Position numbers and translations under genes: made by a program. Below, one piece after another: positions 24,575 through 37,490 of a DNA stretch of 64,000 nt. The notes beneath the pieces are model-generated. The model did not search any database. It worked only from the letters and a program-made list of their open reading frames with translations, and was not told the DNA's origin. The stretch's first letter is position 1. Each line of letters opens with the position of its first letter. The stretch is from Phorcus lineatus (taxonomy: Eukaryota; Mollusca; Gastropoda; Trochida; Trochidae), in the NCBI GenBank assembly GCA_921293015.1, contig OV121086.1, positions 38,811,194 through 38,875,193 on the forward strand, written 5' to 3'.

Positions 24575-27500
24575 TTAAGGACATACCCTACCCAGAAATA
24601 AAAATATTTAGATTTTTATGAAACTTAGCTTGTTTGTAGAACTGAGTGTGCTGAATTCAAAAATCAAATAAAAAATGGGGGTCACCATGCTCGTTTTCGA
24701 GTAAAATCGTGTCGAAAAATGACACTTTTTGTGAAAAAGCCCAAAAAAATGAATTACCTTTTTTTCCTCATAATTTCTTAAATAAGTGAAATTTATGCAA
24801 AACTTAAACCGTTTAAGTCAGTTATAGCAGTATTGTTAATCTTAGTCCCAAAAATATTTTTAAATTAACATTAAAATTATTATTTTCGAGTATTTTTAGT
24901 CAATCAAAAGTCCATTTTTAGCATGAAAATTTTATGCATTTTCAAGAAAAATAAATTTCCCAAATTTAGAATTTTTTAAAACTTTTATGATATGAACCTG
25001 ACATTTTAAGAAACTGAAATTCGAAGAAAAAAATGGGGGTCACCAGGGGGAAATCGCGAACTATTTGTCGTTGAAAATGCATATCGTCAATGAGAAAACG
25101 CCCACTGCAGCCGCAGCGAGTCTACAATGAGTGCGGTTTTGCTTGAGAGGCGAGGAATTGTTGACAGGTTGTGTAAGATTGTTCGAGCAACTCGTTTAAA
25201 AGTTTAAACCCTTTAATGGGGTTTATCATCTATGATCTTCCACAAATTCTAAAACGATAAACACAACAACGAAGGCTACGTTTTTCTGCCATGACCCACG
25301 AGAATCAAGTGAAATCTCGCCCTACTAGCTCCATCACTGCATTGAAAAAACTAACCCACTGCACGCTCGACTTTCAACAGTGTTTCAGTGTTTATCATAA
25401 AATCATTTGACAATATCACATACGCTAGATCTACTTAGTATAAATAAGTGTTTCAAATATAAAGAGTTTAACTGCAGAAAAATCTGAGGGCCAATGCCTG
25501 GATATGAAGAAACCGCATCAAAACATTGATTACGGTACTTCCGCCTAGACTTCCTTCGAAATCGTCTTGACTGATATTTTGTCACTTCAACTTTAAAGAC
25601 ATTTATGCAATATTTTCCGTTTATTTTCGCTTAAAATCGTCAATAAACTGTTTTTGTCCGTTGAAAATATTATGTTTATAAACTTGCAGTAAAATATACG
25701 GATTTCATCTCGGAACGAGGCCGGAGCAAGTCTTTCCTTCGAGACAGTGCAAGTGAATTTCATCGGAGTCGATCGCTTAATTTGCACCAAAATCAAACTC
25801 ATTCCTTTGCACACTCTATCAAAGTCAATGCGACAGGTGGCAACACATTAATTAACATTCAACCACAGTCGGTTTATCAAAAGAGTGCTTGTTTTGAGAA
25901 CCACGAAAATGCAGAAGATATTAAAAATAATCAGTATCTAAAATCATGTAAATTACAGATAATACATACCCCTCCCCATCATCAAAAGATATTGGAAGTA
26001 TTAAAGTATTCACAAATACTAAATGACTTCTATTTACTGTGGGGAAAATGAATACAATATTAAATTATAAGATAAAAAAGATAAACCATATTATATTGAT
26101 TCAAATGTTTTGTATTTTTTTTTTCTTTGGCCCTTCCAAAATAATCAAATCAATCTATGGTTTGAAATTAATTTATTGAGCAATATTTAACAGCTTTTTT
26201 GGGGCAGATTTTCTTTTTACCTGATCTCAGTCTCACATGCTATAACACATAAAAAATAAATAAATTCAAATGTTTTTGTTTTTTATGTTTTCATGATCTT
26301 TAGTTTGCTTTAACTAAGCCAGGTTTGCTCCACATCTACATGAAGGGATTATTTTTCAAAATTATTGACACATTTTGTATTATTACAAATAAACAGTTCA
26401 TATCTGCCTCAGCCAGGTAGCCTTGACAGTGATTAACTTGCTATATTACCATACACACAGTGTTCAAAATTCTAGTTGACATTAATACAGCTGCACCATG
26501 ATCTGCAAAATTAAAGGATTGTGATCATACTGTAAGAGTTATTTATCTATTTATTTTTGTTTTTGTTTGCTTCAATGCAAGGATTGCTAGTAAACAGATA
26601 CCACAGGTACAAATATAAACTTGAAATATTTGATTATGACTGCCTTTTGAGTAAAGTTTACAAATAAATGGAAGCAAAAACATAGTCTGATAATTATTAT
26701 TTCATGCTGGTACCAAACAAACTCTCACATGTGATATGAAAATTCAGTGCATCTACATCTAACAATAATCTACAAATATATTAGCCAATCTATGCAACCA
26801 TAATCTGACACATAAATTCAAAAAGAGGTATTTGATCAGATCAGATGCACTTTATTCATTACCAAGACTTCTTTGGAAAGTGACATATGAAACTAAATTA
26901 TTGATATATTCATGCATTAAAGAAATCTAAATTATTAGGTCGCTTGTTAACAAAGATAAAAACTTGCATCTCAAGTTTTAAAGGTAATTTGTTGTGTTTG
27001 GGGCCAACCTTATATTTTTTTCTGCTAATCATTAAATATTCAACATTAAAAACGATGCACTGTTAAAGATGCTGTTATAATTACTTTATTTCTGTAAGTT
27101 ATGTGAGGATTTTGAAAAAGGGCCTTAATTTCCCCATAGATATTTTTTAAACAGTGTCACCTGATGAGATCTTTTGCCATGATGTTTTCCACATAGGTAT
27201 TTCCCATCAGAAACTTCACTTGCTACTCATGTAGCAAAAGCCCAAATACATTTTCAGAGAACAGATCCTTCAAATATTGGTGCCTTACAACTGATCTCCA
27301 AAACAATAATTTATCTACATAAATTGACATAAGTATAGAGAGATATACGATTTTTAAAAATCCATCGGCTTTAATCTAATTTATTTATTTTATTTATTCA
27401 TTATTTGTAAGATGAACTAATTTGTTGAAATGATTAATTGATAGTTGAAGATAATACACCTGGGTGTGCACTTCACGTCTCGCTTTCGCAAAATAAGTTA

Positions 27501-28192
27501 TAGCAGCAATTTGATCTTGACTGACGGCTGCCTACCTCGAATGAAAGGGTTGCGCTGTGAGGTTGTCATGTTTTCGTTGGCCGCATACTTGAAATAATTT
27601 CCATCAATTCAAAGTGACCTCGCCAGATTTCCTTATGGGGACATATCCTCGAGAAAGAAATTTCATGTCGATGGTCATGAGTAGGGAATCCGAATATCAT
27701 GTAGATAATTAATGCAGTAACATTGGGTCAAAACGTGATCAGCTGTTTGTCGCGCCGATATGGCTTGCGTAAATATTTTGTTGTAAAATCACTAATTCTT
27801 CAATCAAACTGAGAATTTATGCTAAATTTTCACTTCCAGTAATTCAATTCACCAAGCTTTTGTAAATAAAAAGCTAGTTTCAGTGACAGTGTTCTCATTT
27901 TAACTGTCGATTTTCTGAAGTCCGCCGATCAGCTGATGAGAGCATGGCTTGTTTATCAACACTGCCGTAGATCGTTTCCATGTCGTAAATGTTCCGCTTT
28001 CATTCATTTAGGAGCGCTCAAATGGGCTTACACAGAGTAACTATGCTATTATTAGGATGACTGATGATTTCAAGTATTAAGACATACGGTCTTGTAAATT
28101 AGATGATTGTCGCATATTTATTACCGTAACGAACTGCGATGCGCACAGATCTGCGCAATAGACGTATTTTGATGGGTAGGGTATGTCCTTAA
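24575..28192. mobile_element. TTAA-flanked element with 16-bp TIRs (piggyBac-like, non-autonomous)
   Basis: The left end is TTAA (24,575-24,578) followed by GGACATACCCTACCCA (24,579-24,594). The right end is the exact reverse complement at 28,173-28,188, followed by TTAA (28,189-28,192). Perfect 16-bp inverted repeats with a TTAA duplication are the signature of piggyBac-type transposition. The 3.6-kb interior has no ORF above about 90 residues and no transposase motif, so it would need a transposase in trans. It contains a repeated motif AAATGGGGGTCACCA at about 24,674 and 25,030. The right end is 131 bp from the start codon of the giant gene. Confidence 0.82.
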
Positions 28193-28323
28193 AGCACTGC
28201 GCAGTTGTTTACGCACTTTGACGCATATAGCGAAGTAACAGTAGGACTCTTCTTGGCGAATGTAGATTTTGTTATCTCCACCCATTTCACAATTTGACTT
28301 CGGGTACCGTGCAACCCTCCATA
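28193..28323 (+). promoter_or_regulatory. Putative 5' UTR/promoter of the giant gene
   Basis: Only 131 bp separate the TTAA element from the ATG at 28,324. A weak TATA-like CATATAG occurs at about 28,224. No splice acceptor is convincing, so this may be 5' untranslated exon, with the promoter reaching into the transposon. A more distant untranslated first exon is possible. Confidence 0.35.
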
Positions 28324-28396
28324 ATGCCGGGGAGTAACGGCGTTATTTTCACCTGCCTTCTCATTTGGCTGAGTTTCGGGTTAAACCCTTACACAG
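28324..28396 (+). CDS. Giant gene exon 1: signal peptide
   Basis: ATG then 24 codons (MPGSNGVIFTCLLIWLSFGL...) with a hydrophobic core VIFTCLLIWL, ending at a GTAAG donor in phase 1. It joins exon 2 to read ...PYT-VIAQCDSP, so cleavage would fall about at VIA/QC. It was chosen because it is the only upstream exon seen that supplies a start and leader in the right phase. The 8.3-kb intron that follows makes the link an inference. Confidence 0.72.
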
Positions 28397-28606
28397 GTAA
28401 GACAATCACGTATGTAACATAATTATACCTATGAGAGTGGTGAGGACATAGTAGAGATCAATTAAAGTATGATTATAAAGTTGATTTAAAAAACTGATGG
28501 TCGCACTATGAGTATTAGGTGTTTTACAACCAATTGAAAAACAACTTCATTGACCATTGCATGTAAAGAAACATAACAGTCCCCTTGTATAGTGTTACGA
28601 GTGATA

Positions 28607-28907
28607 ACATGAGTGGTCTTAGCGCGCAATTTTGATATAGATAAGGACAAATAAGCTTGATTGAGGAGAAAGGTCTTTTAGTCTTCTTTTGAAGACTGAC
28701 AGAGTGTCTGAAAGTGTGATCATCTGAGGAAGAGTAATTCAGCATGAAGCAGCAGTAAATGCGAGGGAGCGGTCATTGTGTGCTGCTGTTGACTTCAGGA
28801 ATACTAAGAAGGTGATTTCATTCAGTGTACGGCTGGGGATATAGAGTTTCAGTATTTCCGAAAGATAGGAAGGCTTGCATTGATTGTTCAGGCACTTGTA
28901 GGCGAGA
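28607..28907 (-). pseudogene. LINE reverse transcriptase C-terminal remnant (antisense, intron 1)
   Basis: The minus strand reads LAYKCLNNQCKPSYLSEIL, KLYIPSRTL, RSLAFTAASC-stop-ITLP, then FKRRLKDLSPQSSLF. This is the familiar end of CR1/L2/Jockey-type polymerases (LAYK...PSYL...PSRTL...RSF..AAP.LWN.LP...FK..LK..LF). The expected Trp is a stop (TGA for TGG) and upstream domains are missing, so it is a dead fragment. Confidence 0.8.
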
Positions 28908-28909
28908 AA

Positions 28910-31228
28910 AAGAAACGTGTGTCTTGTTATTATACCATAAGGATATCAAAGGACCTAATTAGGAATTAAATCTATTTTTTTACTTAATAATGTATAAGTG
29001 TACAAAATTAAAGTACTTGCAGTAGCTACCTTATAGGCAAAAAGGCAATTGCCTACACATAATTTTCTTGAGTAAAAGTTATAAACAGAAATTGAAATAT
29101 TATAGTTCAGAAAGTAAAGAAAAATTACCATGTAAAATGCGGGTTTCTATGTACAGTCAGTGCGCCTATATACTAAAAATCTAAGTGGGCTCTAACTCAG
29201 GCTCGATCCTATGCTGTTGGAATGAGAGCGATTTCCTGAAATACTTGGTCGAAAGTGTCATCCTCCAAACAGGGATGTGCGCATGTCAAAGCCAAGCTTA
29301 CACATCCCTGCCGTAATGAGTTTGACCTTGACCCTTGGCGAGCTCGGTGCAGCGTTCGATTACCTTCATCCAACGGATGTAAACAACATGGCTGATCGAA
29401 AATGCCTAACGTAACGCCGCGGGCTTCACTTGAATGAATTTGTGCTTGTAGTTTCAGTGATCAAATAAATGTAATAGCACTGATTAAGATGAAATGAGAA
29501 ATTATCTCAATGTTTTGATGATTCCATTATAAATATAACCTATACACATTAATTTGTTGATAAGCAAACCGAAGAACCACTTGACAACAGACTTCCTACG
29601 CACAAAGATGTAACTCTCACCTTAATTACAATTTCTTTTAAAATATCAGCCAAACAATCACTCTAATTTATTTATTTTTTAAGAACTTTCATTGCCGAAT
29701 AGAATTTCAAAATTATATCGTTACACCTTTCCTTTTTCGCATCCTCAAAAGTTTCTGCTAAATTTTAGCAGGCGGAAGAAATGCTTTGTGGCAGGGGTCT
29801 GTAAGCACTACGAAGGAGGAAGTCCGAGGTGCGCAGACCGCCTGCGTGGAGGATGCGAAAGTGTAGGCAGTCTCCCTTCATATAACAAAGGGACATCACT
29901 CTGAACGTCTAGCGTGATTCTACATGATCCTTTGAGATGCAGAGATGAATTTCGGACATATTCCAAGCTGTGGCCAGTCCGAGTTGCCCAACGGAAACCT
30001 TTGAATCCTCCGTGGAAGTTAAACAATTGAGAGAATCTTGTAGCAGACCTACATACCCAGATTTGGCTGTACTGAGTGAAAACGATTATTCAAAACCAAA
30101 TACAAAACAGGCAATTTTAACAGGAGAATGGTCAAATGCACATACATTTGAATTTCCTCAAAGGTACCAGGTCTTAAAAGATTCTTGGGTTTTTTTAGAT
30201 GAAAAAAAAAATCTAAATGATATGAAAGGAATGAGACATATTCCAAAGAAGCTTTTTGAAGTATCACTCGCATATTACCTTTATTGGATTGAGTCACATA
30301 TGGCTCTCTAAAAAGACCATAGTGGGCTACTGAAATGTTGACAATAACAACGGGTTCACTAGTGTGAGAAACATGTTCAAAACTTTAAAGTGAAACTGCT
30401 GATCGAAAAGGCGGACAATATTATATACATTAAATAACTTCAATTAATGTCATATATACAAATAATATTCTGGTATCCCTGTACATGTCTACATTAAATC
30501 CTTTTAAAGTGACTCAATCGGGTTTTCAATGACAACGATAACTTGCAAATTTACTTCTTTATTATTATAATAAATCGGATACACGGTTCTATCAGTGAAA
30601 TAAACCTTCTATTAGGCTAAAGTAGTGATGATTAACCTCGTGACTCTATAAAAAAAAGTATCAAATTATAAATCCAATTTAGGCCTACATGTTTTCAATA
30701 AAAATTGAATTTATGTTCATGTTCGCTGAACAAAAATTAAATATGAGTCCAGATTACGTATGTACTTGGAAAAACACCTTTTGAATGATCTACAAAGAGA
30801 AAGAGATCTTGTTTTTCTTACTCTATGTCTGTTTTAAAAATGTTTCCCAAATTGTGAACTTGACAGTTAATAGCCTAGTTTAGTTAAGTGGTTTCAATTG
30901 ATGAAAACAAGTAATAGAAGTAATAAACTTTCAAATATAAAGATAGAAAACCTTTTTTATGATGGATCTAACTCCTAGCCTATGCTATATATGGCGACTT
31001 GACAAATATTACATAAATGTTTTCATGTTTGTGTTTGACTATTTTTATGTTACTTCACATGAAAATCTTCGTGAAAGCAGACAGGCTCAAAATTAAGGTT
31101 CATTATCGGTGGAAAACGTGTTATAAGTTGTTTCAAATCTTGATATCATTAAAAATAATTAACAAAAAAAGGAATGAATACTCAAATCTTAAAGGCTTTG
31201 AAAAAGCTAACAAATACACCAGAAAACA
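28910..31228. other. Intron 1, proximal part: no supported gene
   Basis: A hairpin with arms CAGGGATGTG (29,270) and CACATCCCTG (29,301) is present. The stretch 29,720-30,310 is richer in G+C and holds a 113-residue plus-strand ORF (29,970-30,311) that I do not recognise; it may be part of an unknown repeat. The rest is AT-rich and featureless. Confidence 0.45.
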
Positions 31229-31275
31229 CTGGCCTCGATCTTCGAATCCCGGGTCAATGCGATTGTTTTGCCGTT
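31229..31275. repeat. 47-bp tRNA-like dispersed repeat, copy 1
   Basis: It contains CTTCGAATCCCGGGTCAA, similar to a tRNA B box, and matches the reverse complement of 39,473-39,519 at about nine of ten positions. Both lie upstream of a CTAGATGTA...TAGTTTTAACTAG string (about 31,552-31,592 and 39,579-39,632). A SINE remnant is the likeliest reading. Confidence 0.55.
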
Positions 31276-31753
31276 GAAAAATATGATGCCAGCATAAATT
31301 CTGTGCTGAAAGTGTTGACTGAATATTTTTGGGTTGTTTATCTGGTAATTTCTGCAAAAACAAATCAACACATTTAGTCAAACAATGACAAAATAAGTTT
31401 ACAAACATAGGGTAAACGTCAGGATGTGACATTAACCAAGATGCAAATTTAAAGAAACCCGTCTGTGATTGGTTGAAAGCTGTCTTCCCGCCTTCATTTT
31501 ATAGGGTCGGTCCAAAATCAGTCAAAGGTCACATGACCTCAATCAGTAATTCTCTAGATGTATTGACGGATAAATACATCTAGTTTTAACTAGACTGGAG
31601 CAAATCGCGCATGTATCGCGTAAGACTCGAATCGAACATGTTAGTAAAATAGGCATAATGTAACAATAGTCTTCTTCCAAATTATCTATCAACCTGGAAA
31701 GCAATTTTTCTGAAGCTAGATACAATATATTGCAACCATCCATAGGTGTTTAG

Positions 31754-32510
31754 ATGTCTCAACCCAAACTGCATAGGGGTGATAAAACTGGGGAAATGAA
31801 TGATGTTGAAAAGCGTAAAGTTATCAAGTATTTGTTCAGGAAAGGAGTGTCTGCACAAGAAATCATTGAAGACATGGTCGATACATTTGGTGATGACTCC
31901 CTTGCATGCTCCACAGTTGCCAAAAACGTTGCTGATTCTAAACGTGACCGGCAGGGTGTTGAAGATGATGCTAGGTTTGGGCGGCCAAGAAGCTCCGCCA
32001 GTGATGTCCAAGTTGATGCTGTTCACGACATGGTGCTTTCAGACAGACGTGTGACCATTTAACACATAGCTAGCTGAGACACTATATTGTATACCGACAG
32101 ATATTCTTCACGTGAGCAAGCTCTCTGTAAGGCATTTTGCGTGGAAATTTCAAAGAAACTTTTGGCTCGATACAGGGAAAACAGTTATACTTCCCTGAAA
32201 CGATTAGTGACCTAGAGCGAGACGTGGGTACATCACTTTGAGCCCGGAACCAAAACAATTCCAAAAGTGGAAACATGCCAATACCCCAACCCTAAGCAAT
32301 TTCAAGCAAGTTCCATCTGCTGAATGTTGGTGGCCTCGGGATAGCAAGGGTACCTCCATGATAGATTTCTTAGGGAAGGGCCAAATTATCAACGGGCCAT
32401 ATTTTGCTAATTTTGAAATTCTTCCAAATCCACCTTACTCTCCAGATTTGGTACCGTCGTACTTAATTCTACTTCTTCCCCAATCAAAAACGCGAAAAGT
32501 AATACTTTGA
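31754..32510 (+). pseudogene. Dead mariner (SETMAR-like) transposase
   Basis: The first frame (31,754-32,062) reads VIKYLFRKGVSAQEI, EDMVDTFGDDSLACSTVAKN, VEDDARFGRP and MVLSDRRVTI, the N-terminal DNA-binding half of a mariner transposase. Further on are SKLSVR, ETWVHHFEPGTK, FQKWKHA, VPSA, MIDFLGKGQIING and NPPYSPDLVPS in shifting frames. A stop follows RRVTI (TAA, 32,060). The first catalytic Asp before ETWVHHFEP is changed to Ser (AGC), and the segment with the second Asp (HQDNAP) is deleted. It lies in intron 1 of the giant gene. Terminal repeats were not located. Confidence 0.85.
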
Positions 32511-32519
32511 TCTTCGTAT

Positions 32520-35500
32520 CGGCTTCTCTTATTCAGTTTAAACCACAATGATACCCGTCGATTGCGCAGTTTTCCTGTTTGTTTAACGATTTCGAGATTA
32601 ATTTTTTACCATAAATCTGCAGCCTGACTTTATAATAACCTTATTTACAAAAACTCATTAAAATTCAAGACAATAGAAACAAAAAAACGTTACAAGTTTT
32701 ATTTTGGCATTGGATATTTTTTCAATGCATTTTATGTAACAAGGTTCTAGGATCTGTGTGAACATATGGAACAGAGGTTCGATTGATTCATCTACTTTAT
32801 CTACCTCGGACTATTAGCAATCTCATAAACTATACAAACTAAATCCACTCTTCACATTTCGACCACCATCCCATGTACTTTGTTAAATCTTTATCGTTAA
32901 GTCATTTTATGTGGTTCCGAGAAAACATAAATGCTCATTCCGCAAGTCAGGACGAAGTCAATGATGTCTTTTGATTTTAAACATTTTGCCCTTTTCTTTG
33001 AGAAGATTATCAGTTGAGCTTCTTAAATTTTCAAAGCATTTTTTAAAATTGTGTTTATGATATGACATATATAAAGTTAGGGCAAAAATAGTTTGTACAA
33101 TGCCCGAAAAATCTAACTGAATGTGACACTGATGCATGTCTATATCCTTGGGGCTGTAATAATAATTAAAAACAGAAATTGGTAATGACCTAAGAAAATA
33201 AAAGGATAAACCGTCTCTGAAACAAAAGATCAGGACTCATTAAAGAAATTAAACATGTTGATACATTCAGGTAACAGATTTTCAAATTTTGTTCGAATAT
33301 GATATAGGCGAACTAGGAAGAAAACATATCTCTCTTTCTTGTCCTACTCTCATATTCTTCTTCAGGTGTTTGTAATTAGTTAATTTGGAGGTAGATGTTG
33401 CCTGGGAACATGCCCCTAAAATATGGGCGTAGCAGACAATTTTTATTTAACCTTTTGACGACTTATCCTCAGAAACCAGTGGGCTCAAGAAGCTCAGAAT
33501 GTATTCTTTTTTGCAAGGAAACTCAAGTTAGTATATTTGGTCTTGACCCCCTTAAACATGGGCGTAATAGTATGTCCACCCTAAAATTTTCTTTCGCCTT
33601 TTTTTCAAAAAAGGTAAATGATAGGAATCAATTGTGTAGACTGGAGATTAAGATGTCACTGGCATATCCGCACAATGTTTTTCTAAAACCCACTTTATTG
33701 TTAATAAAAACAAAAACCAATTGACTGTACATGTATCTACAAGTATAGTTTATGAGATTTCTAATGACTAATAGCCAGAGATTCAATTATAGAAATATAT
33801 TATGTTTTGTCTGACCTCGTGATTCAGGATGTGACTGAAGGTGACACCATTACCTCACACGGTTTTTTGAGTGATTTATATGCGTAGCAGTATGTCCTTA
33901 GGGGTCCTTATATCCGTTTCAAAACACAATTATTGTTTTTCATCAGCCTGAATGAAGAGAATTTTGCTCATCAATGTTCATAGAGATCGCATGACGTCCT
34001 CGTTTAACGTGCAGATACCTGCATAGCTTTGCAAAACAGGATAACAAATAATATTCTTTTGAATATCTAATATCTAAACAAATGTTATATATGACAGTTA
34101 TGACAAATTAAAGACAACAAATTCTTCCCTATTAAAAAACATTAAAGATTACAAACATTTCAACCAGACCTCCTGTGTATTTATCTTATATCGAATGAAG
34201 AAGATGTTTATAGATTTCACATTCAAATTATTTATTTCAGTACGTGTGGCCTCCGGCCCATATACAGGTTACAGTGAGCAGGTTGGATAATTTTATAACA
34301 ATTGTCGTCTTAGACGCAATGCATGGTGGACATATAGCTTTAGAGCTTTTAAACAATTCACTTTACAAGATGCCATTAAATTGATGAAACTAGTTTTTAA
34401 GTTATATGATGTACAAATAAATAGTAAATATATAAATACAAGTCTTCTAAATGCTGGACACATCATAACAAAATGAAATCTTCAACAATATTCAAATCAC
34501 ATACTTTACACAACCTTATTGTTCTGATAACATTAAAGTATCGCCCAAGTTCAACTTACAATATGTTTATAGTAAACCTGCTTTTCCTTGGTCACTTATC
34601 ATCGCATGTTTGTCATTTTCAGTTGATATCAGCATAGATAACTAACCTGCGAAATATTTAAATTTTTGTATTAACCTCTAGAGACAAAAAGTTAAAAGTT
34701 CAATATTTTTTGAAAGAATATTTATTCGACAGAAAAAATATATTGGGACCTACATGACAGAATATCCAAAATATGAAATTGAGAAAATATTGATAATTTT
34801 GCTCCACATCACTGTCTTCCAATGGGATGGCGGTTTTTTTAATTGCATGTAACCCACGGTTGAAGATAAGCAAATACTAGGAAAAATAATGTTGTAAAAT
34901 GTTGTCCTTGCCTTTTGGGGAAGGAACTAAGATATGACTCAGTACACATCACTTGAAATGCTTAGGTAAATAAAAATAGCTTTTCAATCAAAATTCTCTA
35001 GTATTTTAAATTCAGTTGAAGGCACCGTATGATTTTTAGGAATACAGGAATCTCAAATTAACCAAATGCAAGACAATTCTTTTAACAATACAAGGATTTC
35101 CTGATTTAAGAAATTCCATTCATTCATTCATCCATTCATACTAGAATGGCCGCATACAGTTTTCACTTTTTAATTAACACTACGAGGTTCTTTTTTCATG
35201 TATTATGTTTATTGCGTCTTGAAACTTACACAGCTTGGAAACATCACTTCACAAACACTTGAGACTAGTCTTGCTGATGTAAAGTGATGTCACCGTTCCT
35301 GAACCTTTGTTGAGTTTGTTATATAAGGAAATAAACGTCTTACGTAATATAGTTTTGTCATTATTCAATTTTTTTTATTATCCTTTTTTTTGTTCCCATG
35401 GTTACATCGAAATACAGTCAACAGTTTACATGAGTATAAAAAATTGTAAAATAGTTTTGTAATTGATTACATTTGTTATTTACGAAGAGTATGTTCATGT

Positions 35501-36662
35501 AGTTAAAGGTCAAATACAAATTGCCGGGTAAATCAAGCGTGACCAACGTCCAATTAGCAACTTTAGACATTTGCAGCCTAATTGTAGCGCTCAAAAACTT
35601 GACTTTATATGCTTAATTTAAAGGAAATATTTTCAATCATGTTTGTGATACTACTAGCAATTAAGATGGATCGTTTTACTCTTTATTATGTTATCATTTT
35701 CGACACAAAATTTGATATATGAATTATTGGTTTCCAGATCAAACTTCATGTATATCTTTATTTCTTTGATGAATTTTACCTTTAATGAACCAACACCAGA
35801 ACTATTTATGATCAATACATGACTCGCTACAATTTTTTTACTCAAATATTTTTAAATCAGTAAGCATTTAATAATTACACACCTTCATGTTTTCAGCATC
35901 TTTGACTAACTCCTGATAGAAATCAGATGATTAGTTGAGAAGTTATGAACTGGACAAGACTTAGTAACAGAGTCACCATATTTAAATAAACAATGCGAAA
36001 ACTATTTTCTAAATTGTAAAAATAAGTTAATAATGATATATATTTATGTAAGTAAGAACCACCACGTCATAACAAAAACAATAACTTTTTTAAAAATTAA
36101 AAAATTGTTAATCATGGCAAGCCCTCGTGGAATTGTGTACATCACTACCGAATGGGTTTTAAATTAGATGATTAGAAGTTAGCAGCCGAAAAAGACTGTT
36201 TTCTAATAGAATCGCCACTTTTTTACCAGAAAATGAAAGATTTTTTAAAAAATATTTTCAAAATTATGACACTTCATGTAAAAATGTATCTCAATTTTTT
36301 TAAAGATGTAACCAAAAAAGATTGTTAATGATGCATCATATACATATATCTGAATGTCCATGACAATTTTGAATTTGAATAGTTGATCAGTTACATAATT
36401 ATGAGTTAGACGCTATGTGTGACGTAATAATAATTATATATGAATTAAGGTTATATTTTTATAAGCAACAGACACCTTAATCTACAACCAACGTTAGTTG
36501 AGTTGAGTAAATAGATACCTTAAAAGAAATATTATTTCGCACCAACTTGAAGAACATAAGCTATTAAATTATTAAAAAGGGCTTCGTTGCCTTATTTGTT
36601 CACTATGTTTTCACATTATGACACATCGAAATGACTTATGAATATTTTTTTTTTGTCCACAG
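32520..36662. other. Intron 1, distal part: nothing recognised
   Basis: AT-rich, with ORFs only of chance length (such as 33,395-33,724) and no recognisable protein motif. It ends in the T-rich tract and CCACAG acceptor at 36,662. Confidence 0.55.
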
Positions 36663-36782
36663 TAATTGCTCAGTGCGATTCTCCCGTGGGTCTCGAGGAT
36701 GGGAATATAACCGATGGTCAGTTCTCTGCAAGTACAACTTATTCCAACTACACGGCCCAGGAAGCGCGACTTAATGTAGGCA
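36663..36782 (+). CDS. Giant gene exon 2: start of F5/8C (discoidin) domain
   Basis: It encodes VIAQCDSPVGLEDGNITDGQ and then FSASTTYSNYTAQEARLNVG. The Cys followed by P-x-G-x-x-x-G-x-I-x-D-x-Q-x-x-A-S is the N-terminal signature of F5/8 type C domains. Acceptor CCACAG, donor GTAAGT, phase 1 at both ends. Confidence 0.9.
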
Positions 36783-37257
36783 GTAAGTACCTGTTTTACT
36801 TCTCTGTATACTTTTTAAAGATTTACATACCCTTTTAGCTACATCTTATACTGTGTTACATCAAAAAGCAATATTCGGTGTCGAACCTGATTCATAATGT
36901 AAACTATTTCTATTTGATCATTTAAAGACCTGTTATCGATGATATCGTCAGCATCGTTTTCGAAAGTTATTTTAGAGAATAAGTGAAAATGAATGTTGGA
37001 GATTTGACTTTACCGCGTTACCTAAAAGTTCCATAGAGTTTACTCCATGAACCAAACACTGCAAAGTCTTTAACCAAGTGAAACCAGGAACTTGTTTGAG
37101 CATCTAAATTGAAATGTCAGAAAGTTATTAAAAAGATCTTCATAATGCAAACCCGTTTCTAATTCTAACTGTTTAATTATTTTTTTTTTAAAAACGGAAA
37201 TCTAATACGTGTTTGATGCACTAGAACGGTTGTATATTTCCCGAATGTGTACTCTAG

Positions 37258-37490
37258 AGGGATGGGTCGGCAGCTCCTCCAACACGAACCACCTGACATT
37301 GGATCTGTTGAGCCAACACGAGGTGAGAAGCTTTGATATCCAGGGAAGCACCTATGGCTGGTTCTCCAGAACTGTGCAAGTCTTCTACAGTCTGGACTAT
37401 CTGGTGTGGGAGACATACGTATCCAGTGATGGGCGAGACGTTATGGATCACACATCTGTCAACACCCACGATTTGAATCCACCTATTCGG
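37258..37490 (+). CDS. Giant gene exon 3: core of F5/8C domain
   Basis: Acceptor ACTCTAG; codons read K-GWVGSSSNTNHLTLDLLSQH, then VRSFDIQG and VQVFYSLDYLVWETY. The L-x-L-D-L and surface strand pattern match discoidin domains, which bind lipids or glycans. Ends in phase 0 at CGG/GTGAGT. The introns on either side (475 and 935 nt) hold nothing recognised. Confidence 0.9.

Noticed and set aside
25403..26051. Transposase gene within the TTAA element
   Set aside because: Only ORFs of 60-89 residues without piggyBac motifs.
29970..30311. 113-residue ORF in intron 1 as a host exon
   Set aside because: No family recognised and no phase-compatible splice sites linking it to exons 1 and 2.
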